Part shown: positions 10,101 to 18,177 of the stretch, in pieces
Layout of the letters: each line of letters opens with the position of its first letter
Numbering within the stretch: the first letter of the stretch is position 1
NCBI RefSeq assembly: GCF_900167135.1
Contig: NZ_FUWZ01000003.1
Coordinates: 124,001-188,000, forward strand
Direction: 5' to 3'
Origin: Chitinophaga eiseniae
Lineage (GTDB): Bacteria; Bacteroidota; Bacteroidia; Chitinophagales; Chitinophagaceae
DNA length: 64,000 nucleotides
The notes under the pieces: generated by a model
Databases searched by the model: none
Seen by the model: only the letters and a program-made list of their open reading frames with translations
Told to the model about the DNA's origin: nothing
Translations under genes and position numbers: made by a program

Positions 10101-10331
10101 CCCGCCGGCTTTCGGGAACATCCCGCTCAGCTCCCCATAGCTCAGGGCGGCGGTGAGGGTGAGCAGGCCGGTGATGGCCCAGATGAGGACCAGCCAGCCT
10201 GCAGAGCCGGTGTTGCGGGTAATATCGGCGCTGACGATAAATATTCCCGAGCCGATCATAGAGCCCGCTACCACCATGGTGGCGTCGAGCAGACCGAATG
10301 AACGCCGGAAGGATTTTGGTTGATCTGACAT
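7173..10331 (-). CDS. APC-family amino acid permease fused to a DUF885 metallopeptidase-like domain
   Basis: One uninterrupted 1052-codon frame joins two normally separate proteins. Residues ~1-465 are an amino acid/polyamine permease with about 12 membrane segments; TM1 carries the APC signature ATMVVAGSMIGSGIFIVSAD. Residues ~478-497 (IKLLVMITVSGGISVHSTA) are a hydrophobic stretch that looks like a former signal peptide and would act as a thirteenth membrane span, placing the C-terminal part (about 505-1052) in the periplasm. That part is DUF885 (PF05960), with HHELIAGHG (H874, E875, H880) and downstream E903 (FWIEGW), a zinc-peptidase-like arrangement. No ATG, GTG or TTG with a normal charged n-region precedes the second half: M485 lies inside the hydrophobic stretch. 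I therefore call a real fusion. It sits 24 bases upstream of the arabinofuranosidase gene and downstream of GH97. Peptidase activity is inferred from the motif only. Confidence 0.85.
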   Translation of the reverse strand: MSDQPKSFRRSFGLLDATMVVAGSMIGSGIFIVSADITRNTGSAGWLVLIWAITGLLTLTAALSYGELSGMFPKAGGQYVYLKEAFGPLPAFLFGWSFLTIIQAGSIAAVGVAFAKFSAYIFPALSEKNVVAHLGITSISSAQLTAILLIVFLTFINTRGVREGKVIQTVFTLTKIAALIGLIVFGGMAASQPTWNANWQSGFSLGKLEGGHSQLLPYAGFTVMGAIAGSMVGSLFSSDSWNNVTFIAGEIKRPERNIGLSLFLGTLMVTTIYVLTNLVYLGVMPLQEIAFAENDRVGVAASRYIFGAKGTVIIAVLLMVSTFGCNNGLILSGARVCYCMAKDGLFFRQLGSLNKNAVPGKALWLQCIWASLLCLSGRYGQLLEYVIFVVLLFYILTIAGIFRLRRQRPDIPRPYKAFGYPWLPLLYIVSAAIICLALLVYKPLYTWPGLAIVLLGIPVYAWYRKARPQQVAASGSGQLIKLLVMITVSGGISVHSTAQQKTTNALYEQTSEINNLMVPYYADKGSLERFYFIENSPERRERLQQLYSGYRQQLQEIDFEALPAGSRVDYILFRRELQEQLRLLETEAQQCHQLDAWFPFAADIYSIEKARRRGGKPDAAGVAATYHQAALLIREKEKQLEGNHTLDIHLLRRAAGITRGLHTALESVHTFYNGYDPQYSWWAPGPYRELDTALKRYAALWAKKISAAPGGKDDGSGITGHPIGREELVRQLQYEMVPYSPEELIDIANKEFAYCDAEMLKAATDMGLGKDWKQALEKIKNSYVPAGEQPQVIMKLYHESVNFLKAHDLLTIPPMAEETWRMIMMTPERQLVNPFFTGGEELSISYPTDSMSEADKLMSMRGNNPHLSRATVHHELIAGHGLQQFMTSRYKTYRHFETPFWIEGWALYWEMLLWDMKFARSPEDRVGMLFWRMHRCARIIFSLNYHLGKWTPQQCVDFLVNRVGHERANAEGEVRRSFAGDYSPLYQVAYMIGGLQFMALKQELVDSGKMTYRQFHDAILKENMLPVELIRALLTGKTITKDFKTSWRFYQR

Positions 10332-10521
10332 AGATTATTTTTATCGGGTAACCCGGTTAGAGATGGTACAACACTTTAAAAATATCTCAATCATTTTCAG
10401 CCTTGTTACCCGATTGTAGTTAATTGTTACCTTATTTTAACCTGTTCAGCCCTTTACTTGTCTGCTGTCTGGTAGAAAAACGGCATCAATTAACGTCAAA
10501 TTAACAATTATAAAAGATTAT

Positions 10522-12450
10522 TTACTCCAATATCATTAAAAATCCGCCGGAGGCCTTGATTTCCACTTGTTTCTCCTTGTTAATATCTTCTATATTAAAA
10601 GAGAATGCGTCGTTTCCTTCTGTGATCAGCCGGCCCTTTGTTTTGCCTAAAACAGTTGGATCGATCAGTACCTTTTGTGTCGTTGCCTGTGAGTTGATGC
10701 CCGCGATGTACCATTTAGTGCCCGCTCTCCTGGCGATGACCACATACCTGCCGGGATAACCTCCGAGGAACTTCACCTCGTCCCAGGTATCGGGAAGTAC
10801 TCTCAATACCGATTTTACATCTTCACTTGTTTTTGACATGCCTTCCGGAGATTCGGCATAGTGTTGTACCCCCGACAGGAACAAAACGGACAAAGCCAGT
10901 TGAAACGCATTGCTGGTTTTACGGTGCGTGTTGGACTGCACTTTGTATAAATTGACAGGCGTATAGTCCATGGGGTCAAAAGCATTCCTGGTAAACGGCA
11001 GTATGGTGCAGATCTCCGCTTCCCGGTCAGCGTCGTTCTGACCGAAGGTCACGTTTTCAAAGCCTCTCACTGCCTCGGCAGTCAACAGATGAGGATAGGT
11101 ACGCGCCCATCCTCTCGGCAGGGTGGCGCCGTGGAAATTAACCATTAGCCCGTTGGCAGCCGCATCGTTCAAAATATCGATATAATACTTTATCACAGAC
11201 TGCCCGTCGCCCGCAAAAAAATCGATCTTCACGCCTTTAATACCCATGTCCCTGATACGGGCAAATTCCTTCATACGGCTTTCGTGCGTCAGCAATAGGT
11301 TTTTAGGCGTATATTTTACTGTGTTCCAGTCTCCTGCGGAGTTATACCAAAGCCATAATGATACATTTTTGGTCTTTGCGTACTCCGCCAGCTTTTTTAT
11401 CCCCGCATAACCAATTTTCCGGTCCCAGTCTACATCGATCAGGCAGTATTGCCAATGCATGTCGGCCGCAAGATCGATGTACCGGACCTGTTCATCATAC
11501 GTGATAAAATCATCTTTGGAACTGATCCAACTCCAGGAAGCCTTGCCGGGTTTGACAAAAGCCGTATTGCGAACGACAGCGGGTCTGGCCAGGTCCGTAC
11601 CGGCGGTGGAGGCGATGATGGTTTCCAGCGAACCGATGGTTATCACCCGCCACGGTGAAGAAAATGGCAATATGCCCTGCGGCAGATATCCCTTGCCGGT
11701 AATAACTTCCCTGGGGTCGGGGAATCCAACAGTAAAATGTCCGGGGGCAGCCTCCGATATTAAACGTGTAGCGCAGTAGTTGCTGTCCAGCCCCGATTCC
11801 GTCAACAGCGCCCAGCTGTCGCCTGCTTTAAACAGCGCCGGGTACACCCAGCCGGTTTTGTTCTCTCCCACTTTTTCAACAGGAACATCAGGGTGATAAT
11901 GCTCTTCGTAAGCCGGGTTAACGCTTTCCCATCCCGATCTGGCGACCTGCATAGGCTGCAGCCAGGTGGACGTTCCTTGCGGGAAATTAAAACCGGTATT
12001 TTCTTTTACCACTTGCCGTATGCCGGCCGGCTTACCGGTCAACAGATACCTGAATGCCACCGCATCGTTGGACACCCGGAACACGATGGACATCGGCGCC
12101 TTCTTTTTATTGACATAATGCAGCTCCCTTTGATGGGCTTTATAGCTGATCATCGCTTTTTTTCCATAGGCCAGCCGGTAACTCTCGTTGATGATACGGG
12201 TACCGGAGACGGACACCAGGCTAAGTTGTCGCGCCCAGTCTGCATCCGCCAGCGTCAGGCCGAGGGAAGAGGTGTCGATGACAATATTGTTGTGATGTTT
12301 CACCAGGTAGCGGACATCCCCTTCCGCGCCGCTCCATACGGACACCTGTATTTGCTGGTCAGGACTGGAGATCTTCACGGCTTTTGACTGCGAAAACGCT
12401 TGCGTAGCAGATAGGGAAAAGATAACGAGGATGATTTTTATCCTATTCAT
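10522..12450 (-). CDS. GH97 glycoside hydrolase, retaining alpha-galactosidase type
   Basis: Secreted or periplasmic 642-residue GH97 enzyme (signal peptide MNRIKIILVIFSLSATQAFS). The N-terminal beta-supersandwich covers about residues 25-280, the TIM barrel 290-560 and a C-terminal beta domain the rest. The barrel shows GIKGVKIDFFAGDGQ and HGATLPRGWARTYPHL, the subgroup of the retaining alpha-galactosidase BT1871 rather than the inverting alpha-glucosidase SusB (which has DFMDRDDQ and HGTFKPTG). D410 (KIDFF) and E465 (GFENV) are 55 residues apart, the same spacing as nucleophile D415 and acid/base E470 of BT1871. It is the first gene of the minus-strand glycoside cluster, 190 bases before the permease-peptidase, so it may be cotranscribed or have its own promoter. 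Family is certain; alpha-galactosidase specificity is an inference from residues. Confidence 0.92.
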   Translation of the reverse strand: MNRIKIILVIFSLSATQAFSQSKAVKISSPDQQIQVSVWSGAEGDVRYLVKHHNNIVIDTSSLGLTLADADWARQLSLVSVSGTRIINESYRLAYGKKAMISYKAHQRELHYVNKKKAPMSIVFRVSNDAVAFRYLLTGKPAGIRQVVKENTGFNFPQGTSTWLQPMQVARSGWESVNPAYEEHYHPDVPVEKVGENKTGWVYPALFKAGDSWALLTESGLDSNYCATRLISEAAPGHFTVGFPDPREVITGKGYLPQGILPFSSPWRVITIGSLETIIASTAGTDLARPAVVRNTAFVKPGKASWSWISSKDDFITYDEQVRYIDLAADMHWQYCLIDVDWDRKIGYAGIKKLAEYAKTKNVSLWLWYNSAGDWNTVKYTPKNLLLTHESRMKEFARIRDMGIKGVKIDFFAGDGQSVIKYYIDILNDAAANGLMVNFHGATLPRGWARTYPHLLTAEAVRGFENVTFGQNDADREAEICTILPFTRNAFDPMDYTPVNLYKVQSNTHRKTSNAFQLALSVLFLSGVQHYAESPEGMSKTSEDVKSVLRVLPDTWDEVKFLGGYPGRYVVIARRAGTKWYIAGINSQATTQKVLIDPTVLGKTKGRLITEGNDAFSFNIEDINKEKQVEIKASGGFLMILE

Positions 12451-12735
12451 AATTATACAATGCTTTAAAACGGTTCATAAACGTGGTGCCGCTAAAGATA
12501 AATAAGAAATGTCAATTTGACTATTATAATTATAACATACTGGTTTCGAAGCAGGAAGCGCGGCTATAGGTTAATTTATTATCTTTATCCGGAGGTAAGA
12601 CCAACGATTTATGACTTAATCAGTTTTGATTATCATTCCCGGCCGGTAAGCCAGGTGACTGTCGTTCCGTAGAATGGACGCAGCCATAGATTTAAGACCT
12701 GACAAACAGGCATCATAGTGTAACCCGATTTTTAT

Positions 12736-13593
12736 ATGAAAAGCTACATTGTATTCATCATTTTCTTATTCCCTGGCATCCCGCCCGCCTACGCCCAGTT
12801 AATAGGGTATTATACCGCCGAATCTGTGGACGGCTCCAAAGAAAAGGCGCATTTCATCCTGGAGGAAAGGGGCCTGTTCTATATTTTCATCGAAAACCAC
12901 TTTGTCAGCGGAAAATGGAAGCCGGTCAATAAAAATAAAATCAGCCTCGAGCCCGGGCAGGCAGATCTGGTTGAGCTGTATGTATCTACAGGGAACAACC
13001 ATGGCGGGCAAATATGCTTCGGCGGTTTTGCCGAGAAAGAAGCTTTTGTTCGGATGAGCCCCGGCGATCCGGGAACATCCTTCCGGCAGGTATACCGGGA
13101 GAAACCCAAATGCAACTACAGCATATACGAATACATCAGGGTCAACAGGAAGGAATGCAACGACATTACCGTAGCGATAAAACTACCTCCCAGCGGAAAA
13201 GACACCGCTGCTTATGTGTATAATTTCCAGATCCCCGAAAAATACGATGAAATTTATCTCCAGGTAAACAACAACGCCTTCCCCCGGGGGCAAAGGAATA
13301 TCAGCATTGAGTACAAAGATGGCCACTACCTGCTGGGCAACATTGAGCTGCAAAAACAACCCAACGCCCCCGCTCTTCCACAACTGCTGGAAACCCGATA
13401 CGACCAGTTAAACAAGGACAGAATTAAAGCCATCCGTAAGGAACTGTACATTAAAAACGGGCCTGTTGAGAAAATAACACCTCAAAAAAGCCGTCAATCC
13501 ATCACCGTTGGCGACCATCCTGTCATCAGCGTCGATTGCCCGCCAGAAAACGCTTTCCCTCCGGTAACCCTCCCTCCCGGCAGAAAACAATAA
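12736..13593 (+). CDS. Hypothetical secreted protein
   Basis: I do not recognise a family. The 285-residue product starts with a signal peptide (MKSYIVFIIFLFPGIPPAYA) and is probably periplasmic or surface exposed. The first part (residues ~20-110, GYYTAESVDGSKEKAHFILEE, HFVSGKWK) reads like a beta-rich module comparing input with output, the middle has two cysteines (KPKCNY, RKECND) that could pair, and the C-terminal third is charged then proline-rich (ENAFPPVTLPPGRKQ). It is a single gene facing away from GH97 and toward the antiporter, with 285 bases upstream in which I see only the AT-rich motif TTATCTTTA near 12582, a weak match to a -7 element. Function unknown. Confidence 0.75.
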   Translation: MKSYIVFIIFLFPGIPPAYAQLIGYYTAESVDGSKEKAHFILEERGLFYIFIENHFVSGKWKPVNKNKISLEPGQADLVELYVSTGNNHGGQICFGGFAEKEAFVRMSPGDPGTSFRQVYREKPKCNYSIYEYIRVNRKECNDITVAIKLPPSGKDTAAYVYNFQIPEKYDEIYLQVNNNAFPRGQRNISIEYKDGHYLLGNIELQKQPNAPALPQLLETRYDQLNKDRIKAIRKELYIKNGPVEKITPQKSRQSITVGDHPVISVDCPPENAFPPVTLPPGRKQ

Positions 13594-13724
13594 GCAGCCT
13601 CAGCTTCCGCGGCAACCATGACACGTTTTTTGTGTACCATAACAGGTAGAAGGGCTCCTTTCATCCTGATGACATATGGCCGGCCGGCTGGTGAGGAAGA
13701 CAACAGCTAAAAATCATCCGGCTG

Positions 13725-14960
13725 CTACCTGGTTAATCGTTTAATTAATTTACCTATGGTGAATCCCTGAACAAGAATAGAAAACAGGACGACAATAAAC
13801 GTAACCGGGACAATGATACTCTTATATTGATTTGCCGGCAATGAAAGCGCAAGCGCAATAGAAATACCTCCTCTCAGTCCACCCCAGGTCATTATAGCCA
13901 ATGTCTTTGTACCAAGCCGGTTTTTAAACCTGAATGTAAATGCAGGGATATACAGGGAGATAAACCGCGCCAGTATCAATAGTATCGCAGCCAATATGCC
14001 GATGACCAGGTATTGTGTTTCAAAATTCACAACTACTATCTCCAGGCCAATCAGCATAAACAAAATTGCATTCAGGATTTCATCTGTCACCTCCCAGAAC
14101 TTACCCAAATAATCCCTCGTAACATCGCTCATAGCAAGCGCCTTGCCTCTGTTTCCGGTCATGATGCCAGCTACTACCATTGCCAGTGGCCCGGAAACAT
14201 GGATATAGTGACAAAAGCTGTAGCCACCCATAACCATCGCGATTGAAATAAGGATCTCCGTCTGAAAATGATCAATGGATTTCATCAATCTATATCCGAC
14301 AAAACCGATAACCAGTCCTGCCAGAACCCCTCCTGCAGCCTCCTTTAAAAAGAGCAACCCAATATCTCCGACTCCAAAATTCCCAACGCCAACAGCCGCT
14401 ATCTGCAGCAGTGTCGCAAATACCACCACCCCGATGCCATCGTTAAAAAGGGATTCCCCAACAATATTTGTTTCAATTGTTTTGGACAGGTTGGCCTTTG
14501 TCAGTATCCCCATAACAGCTATCGGATCAGTAGGCGAGATCAATGCACCGAAAAGCAGACAGTATATTATTGGTATAGGCTGCTGAAATAACAGCATTAA
14601 TCCATAAAGCGCAGCGCCCACCAAAAGAGTAGAAACCAGTGTTCCTACCACCGCAAATACAGTAATGCTCCTGGCAGACTTTCGCAGATCAGCAACATTA
14701 ACATGAAGTGAGCCGGCAAATAAAAGAAAACTTAACAAAATCCCCAGCAGAAATTCAGAGAAATCGATCAATGCCAGCTTATCTTTTACAATAGTGCTGA
14801 AACCCGTGGAAAAATGGCCGGTGATGATTACCGCCAGCGATGCCATGGTACCCATAAGCATCAGGCTTATGCCGGAAGGTAGTTTGATAAACTTAACGTT
14901 TATGTAGGAAAAAAAAGCGGCCAGCGTAATTAACACCGAAAAAAGGATAAACAATTCCAT
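13725..14960 (-). CDS. CPA1-family Na+/H+ (cation/proton) antiporter
   Basis: Inner-membrane monovalent cation/proton antiporter of 411 residues with about 12 hydrophobic segments, including the extended DPIAV region (ISPTDPIAVMGILTKA) and the following ESLFNDGIGVVVF, the two diagnostic CPA1 motifs containing the acidic residues used for ion exchange. A later segment WGGLRGGISIALALSLP is also typical. The protein ends soon after the last membrane segment (IGKLIKRLTR), so it lacks the long cytosolic regulatory tail of some NhaP/NHE relatives. It is 206 bases downstream of the DUF389 gene on the same strand and may share its transcript. Ion selectivity (Na+, K+ or Li+) cannot be read from the sequence. 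Confidence 0.93.
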   Translation of the reverse strand: MELFILFSVLITLAAFFSYINVKFIKLPSGISLMLMGTMASLAVIITGHFSTGFSTIVKDKLALIDFSEFLLGILLSFLLFAGSLHVNVADLRKSARSITVFAVVGTLVSTLLVGAALYGLMLLFQQPIPIIYCLLFGALISPTDPIAVMGILTKANLSKTIETNIVGESLFNDGIGVVVFATLLQIAAVGVGNFGVGDIGLLFLKEAAGGVLAGLVIGFVGYRLMKSIDHFQTEILISIAMVMGGYSFCHYIHVSGPLAMVVAGIMTGNRGKALAMSDVTRDYLGKFWEVTDEILNAILFMLIGLEIVVVNFETQYLVIGILAAILLILARFISLYIPAFTFRFKNRLGTKTLAIMTWGGLRGGISIALALSLPANQYKSIIVPVTFIVVLFSILVQGFTIGKLIKRLTR

Positions 14961-15166
14961 GTCCTGCAGATTAAACTTTTAGTTAGCGATATAGGGTAAT
15001 CCGTTTTTATTTGCTATAGTAGAGAAAAAACAGCGTTTTCATTTGTAATTCCCGGATGATCTTATACCTTTGAAAAATCATACTACAGATCCTTTCCGGA
15101 TCCGCGAATCTACAAAGCTTTTTCCAGAAAAAACAATCTGCATCCGGTTTCCGCTTGCCGCATTGA

Positions 15167-16507
15167 TTATTGGAAAATGACTTTGATAGAATCGTTTGGC
15201 AGTCTGCTTTTGAGCCATTTTTCCATTTTTTTTCTTTCATCTGATTTTAATCCTTTTGCAAAAGAGGCGACAACAACGGTAATAGTGTCACCGCTGACAG
15301 TATCTCCCCTGTGAAATACCATATCAGATGCAGCATAATACCTGAAATTCGGGTATAACGCCTTCAGCTCCGCCGAGATATCAGGCAAATGCTTCAGGTA
15401 TGGCGCAGGGGGAGTTTGCGCCTGCCGGTCGGTGCTGTCTTTCTTAAATACGTCTTCAAGTATACTGGCTTTTATCTGCGACAGGTCAATTTCCTGTTTG
15501 GCATTCAATCCTTGTTTAATAACCAGCTGGGTATTATGAAGCCCGTAATTATCCAGCTTTTCGGTAATTGAATGAAGTGTATTTTGCTTCAGGTCCTCTC
15601 CTATTAAAAGCAGGTGGATCTCTTTTTTATCCGGCTGATAAAGGAAATTTTTGTTTACCACCTGGGTATTTTTAAAATTAAATTCCTCCCGGACAAACTT
15701 CTGCGCATTATTCTCAAAAATACTTTTGTCTACTATCCTGTACGCTAAATAAATACTCGGCACAATGGTGATGGTGGTGATAATCAGAATATACCTCGAC
15801 ACCTTTTTTCCATACTGCATATCCTCAAAATGACGTTTTCTGAATTTCAGAAATCTTACTATGAGAAATGTAGCGATGCAGATAAATACACTGTTAATGA
15901 AGTATAAATAGATGGCACCCAGAAAATAGAATATATTACCGTTGGCAAGCCCAAAGCCGGCAGTACATAGTGGTGGCATCAAAGCGGTAGCAATAGCAAC
16001 ACCGGGAATCACATTGCTTTTTTCTTGCCTCGTACCGGCAACGATTCCTGCCAATCCCCCAAAAAAGGCGATAAAAACATCCCAGACGGAGGGGGTTGTG
16101 CGGGAAATGAGCTCCGATTGCGCTTCGTGTAACGGTGTAAGCCAGAAATATACTGTCGAAGTAATAATACTGATCACGGTAGCAATCAGAAGATTGCGCC
16201 CTCCTTTCTTCAACAGATCAAAATCACTGATCCCCATCCCCAGCCCTATTCCCATGATGGGTCCCATCAAAGGCGAAATAAGCATAGCGCCGATGATTAC
16301 CGCCGTGGAGTTTACATTAAGGCCAATAGACGCAATAAAAATGGCAAAGATAAGCGTCCATAAATTGGCCCCCTTAAATTCTGAATTCTTCCTGATAGCA
16401 TTTATGACCTCTCTTTCATCCGCCTTCTCCACATGCAGATTAAATCTGCGCTCAATCGTAAGTCTAACAAGTCTGATAAAACGGGGTTCACTACTTTTTC
16501 TATTCAT
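15167..16507 (-). CDS. DUF389 (TIGR00341-like) membrane protein
   Basis: Integral membrane protein of 446 residues. After a short charged N-terminus the DUF389 core (about residues 40-240) contains the family pattern GLNVNSTAVIIGAMLISPLMGP, a glycine-rich intramembrane segment, followed by GVAIATALMPPLCTAGFGLA and about five to six membrane segments. The C-terminal ~190 residues form a soluble extension (KNTQVVNKNFLYQPDKK... to the end) that may be periplasmic. No biochemical activity is established for the family. The gene is divergent from the TetR operon, and the large palindrome at 16632-16677 lies about 125 bases upstream of its start, so the same repressor could affect both directions. 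Product identity is firm, function unknown. Confidence 0.88.
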   Translation of the reverse strand: MNRKSSEPRFIRLVRLTIERRFNLHVEKADEREVINAIRKNSEFKGANLWTLIFAIFIASIGLNVNSTAVIIGAMLISPLMGPIMGIGLGMGISDFDLLKKGGRNLLIATVISIITSTVYFWLTPLHEAQSELISRTTPSVWDVFIAFFGGLAGIVAGTRQEKSNVIPGVAIATALMPPLCTAGFGLANGNIFYFLGAIYLYFINSVFICIATFLIVRFLKFRKRHFEDMQYGKKVSRYILIITTITIVPSIYLAYRIVDKSIFENNAQKFVREEFNFKNTQVVNKNFLYQPDKKEIHLLLIGEDLKQNTLHSITEKLDNYGLHNTQLVIKQGLNAKQEIDLSQIKASILEDVFKKDSTDRQAQTPPAPYLKHLPDISAELKALYPNFRYYAASDMVFHRGDTVSGDTITVVVASFAKGLKSDERKKMEKWLKSRLPNDSIKVIFQ

Positions 16508-16631
16508 AATCGTCTCAATAATAATAACTTACCCTCCAATTTACTACTTTTTTGTGGATAGCCGGATTATTACCCGCAAACGTCCCTGAAACTTCCGAAA
16601 AACATCCTGCCACAACATAAACCTGTAAAAA

Positions 16632-16677
16632 TTTGTACAGTTGTACGAAATGTACTATTTTCGTACAACTGTACAAA
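16632..16677. promoter_or_regulatory. Perfect 19+8+19 palindrome, probable TetR operator
   Basis: Arms of 19 bases at 16632-16650 and 16659-16677 are exact reverse complements around an 8-base centre. The core word TGTAC occurs three times on the left and centre and GTACA twice on the right, so several repressor dimers could bind. The right arm ends only 9 bases before the ATG of the TetR gene, overlapping its expected promoter and ribosome-binding region, which points to autorepression. Known TetR operators are palindromes next to the regulator gene; assignment to this regulator is inferred from position. Confidence 0.8.
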
Positions 16678-16686
16678 TAACTCAAA

Positions 16687-17316
16687 ATGAAAGTCAACAA
16701 AGAGAAAATTCTTGAGACTGCCAGGATATTATTTAATCAGAGAGGACTGAACGCTGTCACCGCCCGGGTGATCTCCACTGAACTGAATATAAGCCCCGGA
16801 AGTTTTTCCTATCATTTTCCGGACAAGAGCAGAATCATTATTGAACTATATCGCACCATGAACCGCGAAATAAAGGATTGCCTGCAAACGACCCTGACTT
16901 TACCGATAAAGGTCGGCAGCATCCTTACATCATTTGAAACATTTGCAGTAGTACAGCTGAGATACAAATTTTTTTTCCTGAATCTTTTCGAGATCCTGAA
17001 TGACTTTCCGTCGGTAAAACAACACCATAAAAGGTCTTTAGCCGAAGAGAGAATACTCACGCAACAACTTTTTAAACTGTACGTGAAGGAAGGTGTGTTT
17101 GAAGTCATCCCTCCCGAAAAAGAACTGAGAACCATCCTGAGGCAATGCCAGATCCTATTTACCTACTGGATAGCAGATGCAGAGCTGGGTGAATTTAAAT
17201 CCGAAACCGACAAAATCACCTACTATCAGCAAGTGTGCTGCGCCTTTATCCTGCCCTTTCTGAGTAAAAAGTCGGCTATTGAATATCGTAACTATATAAA
17301 ACTACAAGGCAAATGA
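16687..17316 (+). CDS. TetR/AcrR-family transcriptional regulator
   Basis: DNA-binding repressor of 209 residues. The N-terminal helix-turn-helix (residues ~1-50) reads ILETARILFNQRGLNAVTARVISTELNISPGSFSYHFPDKS, the usual TetR layout ending in the Y-H-F-x-x-K motif. The C-terminal ligand domain resembles the TetR members found widely in Bacteroidota and has no recognisable ligand signature. ATG is chosen because it directly follows the operator palindrome. Its stop overlaps the next start by four bases (ATGA), so the regulator, the NAD(P)-binding protein and the DoxX-like membrane protein form one translationally coupled operon. Confidence 0.92.
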   Translation: MKVNKEKILETARILFNQRGLNAVTARVISTELNISPGSFSYHFPDKSRIIIELYRTMNREIKDCLQTTLTLPIKVGSILTSFETFAVVQLRYKFFFLNLFEILNDFPSVKQHHKRSLAEERILTQQLFKLYVKEGVFEVIPPEKELRTILRQCQILFTYWIADAELGEFKSETDKITYYQQVCCAFILPFLSKKSAIEYRNYIKLQGK

Positions 17317-18173
17317 GGAAGATTTTATTGGCTGGTGCCACCGGATACCTCGGAAGTTATGTTTTAAAGGAACTTCTATCCCGACAATTAGCAACCCGTA
17401 TCATAGCACGCCACAACATCAAATTACCCGAACTGCCCGGAGAAACCCCGGCGCCGGAAATTCTAAAAGCGGAGTTGACCCGGCCGGAAAGTTTAACCGG
17501 CTGCTGTGAGCATATTGACACGGTGATATCAACAGTGGGCATTACCCGGCAAAAGGACGGGCTTACTTATATGGATGTGGATTATCAGGCAAATATGAAC
17601 CTGCTAAATGAAGCGATAGCAGCCGGCGTACGAAAGTTCATCTATGTATCTGTACTGAATGGCGAACACCTCAAACAACTTAAAATATGTCAGGCCAAAG
17701 AAAAGTTCGTAGCAGCATTGATAAACTCCGGGATTGACTACTGTATCATCCGGCCTAACGGCTTTTTCCAGGATATGCGGGAATTTTCTAAAATGGCCGG
17801 ATCAGGAAGAGTATACCTGTTTGGCCCGGGTAAGTACAGGGCCAATCCTATTCATGGGGAAGACCTTGCGCAAATATGCGTTCATGCGATCAGTTCGGAG
17901 GAAAAAGAAATAAAAGCCGGCGGCCCTCAGATATTGACCCAGAACGACATTGCCAAACTGGCGCTGGACAGTGTAGGAAAGCCCGTCAGGATCACCCACC
18001 TCCCTGATTGGATAAGAAAATTTATTCTCTTTACCACCCGGACATTTACCAGCTCCAAAACATACGGGCCTGTTGAATTTTTCCTTACCGTACTGGCAAT
18101 GGACATGATAGCGCCCGAATATGGTAAACATACCCTGAAGGAATTTTTTGAAACCATCGCAAAGAATAGCTAA
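17313..18173 (+). CDS. NAD(P)-binding SDR/NmrA-like protein
   Basis: Atypical short-chain dehydrogenase/reductase of 286 residues. The N-terminal nucleotide-binding motif is GATGYLG (residues ~8-14), followed by IIARHNI as the NADP-contacting basic position; KFIYVSVLNGEHL and the RPNGFFQDM segment match the extended/atypical NmrA-like SDR group, which includes redox sensors and sugar or quinone reductases. A classical YxxxK catalytic pair is not obvious: YVSVLN is followed later by CQAKEK. It overlaps the TetR gene by four bases and is 4 bases before the DoxX-like gene. Substrate unknown. Confidence 0.85.
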   Translation: MRKILLAGATGYLGSYVLKELLSRQLATRIIARHNIKLPELPGETPAPEILKAELTRPESLTGCCEHIDTVISTVGITRQKDGLTYMDVDYQANMNLLNEAIAAGVRKFIYVSVLNGEHLKQLKICQAKEKFVAALINSGIDYCIIRPNGFFQDMREFSKMAGSGRVYLFGPGKYRANPIHGEDLAQICVHAISSEEKEIKAGGPQILTQNDIAKLALDSVGKPVRITHLPDWIRKFILFTTRTFTSSKTYGPVEFFLTVLAMDMIAPEYGKHTLKEFFETIAKNS

Positions 18174-18177
18174 TCAA

